A stretch of DNA of 64,000 nt from Paenibacillus sp. JJ-223 (lineage in GTDB: Bacteria; Bacillota; Bacilli; Paenibacillales; Paenibacillaceae): NCBI RefSeq assembly GCF_927798175.1, contig NZ_CAKMMP010000022.1:37755-101754 (forward strand), written 5' to 3'. The notes below the pieces were generated by a model. It saw only the letters and a program-made list of their open reading frames with translations. It was not told the DNA's origin and did not search any database. Shown piece after piece: positions 59,863 through 64,000 of this stretch. Positions within the stretch are counted from its first letter, which is position 1; each line of letters starts with the position of its first letter. A program made the position numbers and the translations under genes.

Positions 59863-61785
59863 TCACGGAATAAAATTAAAAAAGTTCCAATGGGCTAGTA
59901 TTAAAGTGAAGCCGATAAACAGAACTCCCGCGACAGCGTGAGATACTTTGCTCCATGTCGATCTCGAAGTATTACTGTCCTTTACCATGGAGACCCCAAA
60001 CAGTACGATGGCAAGCAAGGTCATAACCCAATTGATCGATACCCCCAAGTTCATTTGCTCCACCGTTACGTCTTCATTAAACATTGCGTTTACCAGCTGA
60101 TACAGGACGTTAATAACCAAAATGGTCCCGGACAAGATAAAGGAAGACGTAAAATGGTTCATTGTTAGCGGAGTCCTCTTTCTTCTACGCAGGAGCCACC
60201 GAATCAGGATGACCAATGGAGCCACCAGAAAAAATAGGATCGATAGAAGAGCCCAGACCATATAGAAAATCAGAGCGGGAAGCGACCGACTTCCCTTGAT
60301 CGGCAAAATATCCGTGGCAATCCCTTTGCTCAATCGCATTACACGATCATCGGAAATTTCAGCATACAGAATCGGTGCCAATCTTTCAAATCTTGGATGG
60401 TCCGACTTGGCAAATTGAAATACATTCGGACTTGTTTGTTTGAGTTCTCCCGTCATTCCCATAACGCTTAAAATAAGATCGTGCTCCCCTTTTGGCTGCA
60501 CCTTAATTAATCCAAGGTAGTTAATAACCTCATGATAAGTAGAATAAGTGCCCCCTGACTGTACATAATATCCGGCCAGTTTCTCGGATGGGGCCAACTC
60601 GGTAGCGGGTACGGTTAGCTCCCCTTCTTTGGTTGGTTCTTGAATCAGCAGATTAATAATCCCAGACGTAAGCTCCTGCTCGATCTCCATGTTAGTTAAG
60701 ACCACGATGCCGAGCTGATTTTCGGGAACAACTGCAAAGTTGCCGGAGAAACCCTTAACATTCCCGCTATGTCCGACAACGTGCGGCACTGCCCGATATT
60801 CCCAGAATCCGTGGGCGTTGGACAGAATCGCTTCATTCGGGGTATAACTCCGGGAGAGCATCGTCCGTCCGGTATCCGGGTGCTCGAATAATGGACTATC
60901 CGTGGTATTAAGGGCCATGACGAAGCGAGCTAAATCTTCTGCCGTACCTTCCATCCCTCCCGCAGGATATAAAGGAACATAATAGCGTTCTCTAGCTTCA
61001 AATCCGCCGTCCTGCTTCGCCGCGTAACCTGTCGCTCTTGCCTGCAGCAAATCCGGGTGATCCGCTAACGCAGGATGTCCTGAACTACGCTTCATCCCTA
61101 AGGGTTTAAGGATATGATTCATCTCATAGTCGAAGAAGGACTCTCCGCTCACCTTCTCCACTGCCAAGGCAGCCAGCGCTGTTGCAAAGTTGGAATAGGC
61201 AATGACTTTACCGGGATCATAGATTTGTCTCGGCTGGTTGGATAGTACGGTCTCTTCCAGTGAAGTCAGGTTCTCGTTCGACAGCGTAAATGTACTGAGC
61301 GGATGCTGCTCATAACCAGCCGTATGACTCATAATATCAAGCATTGTAATTGGCTTGTCATAACGCAGCTGATCTGCAACCTCTTTAGGAAAATAGGTCC
61401 GAATATCTTGATCCAGCTTCATTTTTCCTGCTTCCACCATCTGCATGATCGAAGTCCAGACGAACGCTTTATTCATGGAGCCGTAGGCAAAAACGGTTGA
61501 AGAGGGATCCACAGACGTTTTTCGATCGATATCGGCATATCCATAGCCCTTGGAGAAAATGATCTCATTCCCTTTGGTGACGACAACCGCAGCGCCAGGC
61601 GTTGATTTTCCAATATGGGAATTTACGTAGTTATCCACTTCCTGCTCAAGCCGGTTATAGGGAATCCCGGAAGGCGTAGCTTCTGTTTCCATTTTCGTTG
61701 CTGCATGAGCCGGAAGCGATAAGTTGAAAAAAAGAAGCACGCTAATACCAAACAATATAACGGGTCTCCATATGTTCAATTTCAT
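59863..61785 (-). CDS. Serine beta-lactamase-like hydrolase with C-terminal membrane helices
   Basis: A 640-residue protein. A signal peptide (PVILFGISVLLFFNLSLPAH) leads to a class C/penicillin-binding-like domain with FAYGSMNKAFVWTSI (SxxK) and IAYSNFATALAALA (YxN). The C-terminal ~150 residues contain four to five membrane helices (LIFYMVWALLSILFFLVAPL and others). Members act as peptidases or esterases at the surface; some resist beta-lactams. Specificity not decidable. Single-gene unit. Confidence 0.85.
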   Translation of the reverse strand: MKLNIWRPVILFGISVLLFFNLSLPAHAATKMETEATPSGIPYNRLEQEVDNYVNSHIGKSTPGAAVVVTKGNEIIFSKGYGYADIDRKTSVDPSSTVFAYGSMNKAFVWTSIMQMVEAGKMKLDQDIRTYFPKEVADQLRYDKPITMLDIMSHTAGYEQHPLSTFTLSNENLTSLEETVLSNQPRQIYDPGKVIAYSNFATALAALAVEKVSGESFFDYEMNHILKPLGMKRSSGHPALADHPDLLQARATGYAAKQDGGFEARERYYVPLYPAGGMEGTAEDLARFVMALNTTDSPLFEHPDTGRTMLSRSYTPNEAILSNAHGFWEYRAVPHVVGHSGNVKGFSGNFAVVPENQLGIVVLTNMEIEQELTSGIINLLIQEPTKEGELTVPATELAPSEKLAGYYVQSGGTYSTYHEVINYLGLIKVQPKGEHDLILSVMGMTGELKQTSPNVFQFAKSDHPRFERLAPILYAEISDDRVMRLSKGIATDILPIKGSRSLPALIFYMVWALLSILFFLVAPLVILIRWLLRRRKRTPLTMNHFTSSFILSGTILVINVLYQLVNAMFNEDVTVEQMNLGVSINWVMTLLAIVLFGVSMVKDSNTSRSTWSKVSHAVAGVLFIGFTLILAHWNFFNFIP

Positions 61786-62096
61786 TTGGTTCTACTCCTT
61801 TTTATGTATTGATGCATGGTACCAACCGTGTTTCGTGAACTTTGTCTCTTTTTCATAAAAGAACCTCATCCCTCAGCATCAAATTATTTACTTGTATATC
61901 ATATTATTTTTTCCTTTGTTTCCCATCCTCCTCAAGAAGGAATACAATTTATTATTTAAGGCTAGGAACCTCCCCCTGCATAAGTCCAGCCCGCTTCCCA
62001 GCTCTTACAGCAACCAAAGAGTCGACCTCGAAGCCTAAAGTTCTTATCTATGGTATATAGCATTCATGTCCACAGATGGGGGAAGTTCCTTCATAA
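61786..62096. other. Intergenic, no gene seen
   Basis: Leader of the beta-lactamase-family gene and spacer. The rightward 72-codon frame at 61842 has no ribosome site. Confidence 0.4.
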
Positions 62097-62121
62097 CAAA
62101 AAAGCCGCTAAAAATAGCGAC
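62097..62121 (-). terminator. Terminator after the CPBP protease gene
   Basis: Read leftward, GTCGCT / AGCGGC stem followed by TTTTTT. Confidence 0.7.
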
Positions 62122-62178
62122 TTGGTATGGTACTATACGTTTTTGCCCCGTGAAAATTGACGGTCTTGAGTAGCGGGC

Positions 62179-62880
62179 TTAACTCATCGCTGTTAACAAC
62201 ACGGCAATGGTATTAAACACACCGTGTACGATCATAGCAGGCACGACCGATCCCGTACGTTCATAAGTCCATGCAAATACAACTCCACTGATAAAATTGA
62301 CGGGCATGGCATTCACAGTGGGAAAATGGGCAAACGTAAAGATTAGCGAACTAATCACAATCGCCCATCTCATACTAACACGAGTCCGCAGCCAACGATA
62401 TATAAATCCACGGTAAAATATCTCCTCATAATAGGGTGACACGATTCCTGCCGACACAATACCAATAATCATAGTACATATAGTGACATGTTGCTTTAGA
62501 CTCTCTGTTTTGCTGTTGTCCATCGTATTCCCAAGAAAACTCGTAAGATAGAGCGTCGCCACACTGAATATGATGAGAATGAGTATCCATAACGCAATCC
62601 GCCACCAGTCTTTCGCAGGAAATCCCTTTACGCCTACCTCTGTCCAGGACATTTTCTTCGGTCGTAAAGCTATAAAATATAATCCTAACCAAAGTACAAT
62701 CGCGATCGTAAGCCCTGTAAGAGTTCCTGAGTAAAGCGTATTCCCCAACCATCGCTCATACATGGACTGTACTGGATATTTGATAACGAATATAACGAAT
62801 ACAAATTCAAGCGCAAGCAAAGCAATAAACTCACGCCATGTCCACTGATCCATCTTCTTCCACATTTCCGTGCTAGTCAT
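62179..62880 (-). CDS. CPBP-family intramembrane glutamic protease
   Basis: A 233-residue protein with six to eight membrane helices. The family motifs are present: PYYEEIFYRGFIYRWLR (EExxxR), FTFAHFP (FxxxH-like) and NFISGVVFAWTYERTGSVVP with the late VHGVFN. Relatives are CAAX/Rce1-like proteases, some linked to bacteriocin self-immunity. It is divergent from a MerR regulator 92 bases away across a palindromic operator and so probably under its control. Confidence 0.88.
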   Translation of the reverse strand: MTSTEMWKKMDQWTWREFIALLALEFVFVIFVIKYPVQSMYERWLGNTLYSGTLTGLTIAIVLWLGLYFIALRPKKMSWTEVGVKGFPAKDWWRIALWILILIIFSVATLYLTSFLGNTMDNSKTESLKQHVTICTMIIGIVSAGIVSPYYEEIFYRGFIYRWLRTRVSMRWAIVISSLIFTFAHFPTVNAMPVNFISGVVFAWTYERTGSVVPAMIVHGVFNTIAVLLTAMS

Positions 62881-62921
62881 CCTTAATCCCTCAATCCTCT
62901 GTGATATAATTTAATGTTATT

Positions 62922-62940
62922 AGGTGACGTTACGTCACCT
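62922..62940. promoter_or_regulatory. Perfect palindrome, likely MerR-regulator operator
   Basis: AGGTGACGT-T-ACGTCACCT is a perfect 19-bp inverted repeat in the 92-bp divergent gap. MerR proteins bind such sites in the spacers of their promoters. A TATAAT at 62905-62910 lies beside it. Confidence 0.7.
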
Positions 62941-62972
62941 GCAAGCATTATTTTCGGGAGGAACGAAGAAAC

Positions 62973-63716
62973 ATGAATAGATGGACAACAGGACAAGTAT
63001 CCAAGCAGAGGAACATTTCTGTTCGAACCCTGCGTTATTATGATCAGATTGGTCTTCTTACACCGAGTTATAAGGAAGATAACGGCCGCCGTTTTTATTC
63101 GGAGGAAGACTTATTCACGCTCGAAAAGATAACGTTGCTTAAATCACTATCACTACCGCTCGATGACATTCAGAAAGTAATAGATAAGCTATCTTTTCGT
63201 CATATTCTCATCGCTCACCATAATCATCTTCAGGAGCAGCTCACTTCTCTTCAGAGCAGTATTGCAAATACTACGTCTTTGATCAATATGATTGATCTAG
63301 AAGGTACCCTCTCCTGGGATCGGGTTTCTCATCTGGTCCATGACGTACAACCCATTTCCAAACAGTGGATCGATTACTTCAACGATGACGAAAGTGCATT
63401 TCTACAAAATGCTCTGCCCCATCTCAACCGTAACGACCAGACCACTCAGCAATATGCCTCTTTGCTGCGCCGAATTGAGTGGTGTATACAGCAATCTATT
63501 CCACCTAAATCTGAGGAAGGTTATAACATTGCCTGCGAGTTAATGAAGCTATCACACGAAACCTTTAATGGAGACGAGAAATTGATGGAGAAGTTTTGGG
63601 AAGTGAGAAAGCTCCCTACAGCAGAGTCAGGACTATACCCCGTATCCGACGAAGTGCTGAACTTTGTGGAGATAAGCATTGCTCACGCTGTAGAAAAGGG
63701 AGAAGAACAGAACTAG
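62973..63716 (+). CDS. MerR-family transcriptional regulator
   Basis: A 247-residue protein. An N-terminal winged-helix domain (WTTGQVSKQRNISVRTLRYY, then GRRFYSEEDLFTLEKITLLK) is followed by a coiled-coil dimerisation helix (HHNHLQEQLTSLQSSIANTT) and a TipAS-like C-terminal effector domain. Drug- or ligand-sensing TipA-type regulators have this layout. It probably controls the divergent CPBP gene and itself through the palindrome at 62922-62940. A GGGAGG site precedes ATG. Confidence 0.9.
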   Translation: MNRWTTGQVSKQRNISVRTLRYYDQIGLLTPSYKEDNGRRFYSEEDLFTLEKITLLKSLSLPLDDIQKVIDKLSFRHILIAHHNHLQEQLTSLQSSIANTTSLINMIDLEGTLSWDRVSHLVHDVQPISKQWIDYFNDDESAFLQNALPHLNRNDQTTQQYASLLRRIEWCIQQSIPPKSEEGYNIACELMKLSHETFNGDEKLMEKFWEVRKLPTAESGLYPVSDEVLNFVEISIAHAVEKGEEQN

Positions 63717-63785
63717 GAAATGAGGAACTTATTATTGAAATCATGCGTACAACCGAGGGTGTTAATGGATGGTCATGTTTTCTTT

Positions 63786-63820
63786 AAAAAAGCCGTTCCC
63801 TTATTTGGAACGGCTTTAAA
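63786..63820 (+). terminator. Terminator after the MerR gene
   Basis: AAAAAAGCCGTTCC / GGAACGGCTTTAAA stem with a seven-base loop. Confidence 0.85.
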
Positions 63821-63875
63821 GACGATGTAGTTATAGAACAATAAATTCAGAACATAACATCGCTCAATTAAATAG

Positions 63876-63903
63876 GCAAAAAAAAATACCCCACAAGGGG
63901 TTT
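63876..63903 (-). terminator. Terminator of the rRNA operon
   Basis: Read leftward, ACCCC / GGGGT stem then nine or more T, directly after the 5S sequence. Confidence 0.85.
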
Positions 63904-63904
63904 C

Positions 63905-64000
63905 GCTTGGCGGCTTCCTACTCTCCCAGGACCCTGCGGTCCAAGTACCATCGGCGCTAGAGGGCTTAACGGTCGTGTTCGGGATGGGAACGTGTGGAAC
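63905..64000 (-). rRNA. rrf: 5S ribosomal RNA, 3' part
   Basis: Read leftward the segment gives the conserved 5S sequence GTTCCCATCCCGAACACG ... TAAGC ... GCGCCGATGGTACTTGG ... GGGAGAGTAGGA, ending at the GCCGCCAAGC 3' stem. About 96 of the ~117 bases are inside the window; the 5' end lies beyond it. The 16S and 23S genes should lie just outside to the right. Confidence 0.95.

Noticed and set aside
1..64000. tRNA genes or riboswitches
   Set aside because: I saw no cloverleaf-type sequence with the usual TTCGA loop, and no T-box, SAM, TPP or similar conserved core upstream of any gene.

Overview
The window is chromosomal DNA from an endospore-forming Gram-positive bacterium, most likely Paenibacillus or a close relative. 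This is inferred from an intact sporulation sigma-K gene with its pro-sequence, strong AAGGAGG-type ribosome sites, lipobox lipoproteins, no outer-membrane genes, and dispersed intergenic repeats. The far right edge is the 3' end of a 5S rRNA gene, so an rRNA operon lies just outside.

The centre (about 9.4-34.6 kb) encodes a contractile injection system (CIS). One long leftward gene series encodes a sheath (28407-30575), a tube protein (27850-28275), a J-domain protein, two FHA proteins, an intact PP2C phosphatase, a membrane protein with a PP2C-like domain that lacks key metal ligands plus TPR-like helices, two or three candidate baseplate proteins, an Hsp70/actin-fold ATPase, a DcrB-like protein, a plain VgrG spike, a pentapeptide-repeat protein, an Imm11-like protein, a PAAR-like (DUF4280) tip, and a second VgrG fused to a C-terminal HNH-type toxin, followed by its probable immunity gene. 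A divergent secreted/membrane von Willebrand A protein (31376-33460) and a Ser/Thr kinase (33565-34554) flank it. No capsid, terminase, integrase, ClpV-type ATPase or TssJLM membrane complex is seen. It is therefore neither a prophage nor a canonical type VI system, but a T6SS/phage-tail-like machine carrying a eukaryote-like phospho-signalling and chaperone cassette.

The left 9.4 kb is a store of displaced and decaying toxin-immunity cassettes on the same strand. It holds an orphan copy of the VgrG C-terminal region carrying a different nuclease toxin, several lone immunity genes (one SUKH), a degenerate PD-(D/E)xK toxin tail with a frameshifted DUF4304 partner, an IS3-family remnant, and a 5'-truncated Rhs gene with a nucleotidyltransferase-like tip and its neighbour. 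The 600-bp near-identical segment shared by the spike gene and the orphan cassette points to toxin replacement by homologous recombination.

The right 29 kb is mostly ordinary chromosome: an alpha/beta hydrolase, a secreted propeller-like protein, RNase HI, a YetF-like protein, an FMN reductase, a nitroreductase, a Fur-controlled siderophore ABC transporter, an amino-acid permease, sigK, an MFS exporter, an ADP-ribosylglycohydrolase, lipoproteins, a polysaccharide deacetylase, an EamA transporter, a rhodanese, a WG-repeat protein, a beta-lactamase-family protein, a CPBP protease with a divergent MerR regulator, and 5S rRNA. Fragments of the rhodanese 3' end recur twice downstream, each after an inserted gene.

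All family assignments come from reading translated motifs by eye. No database or structure search was run.
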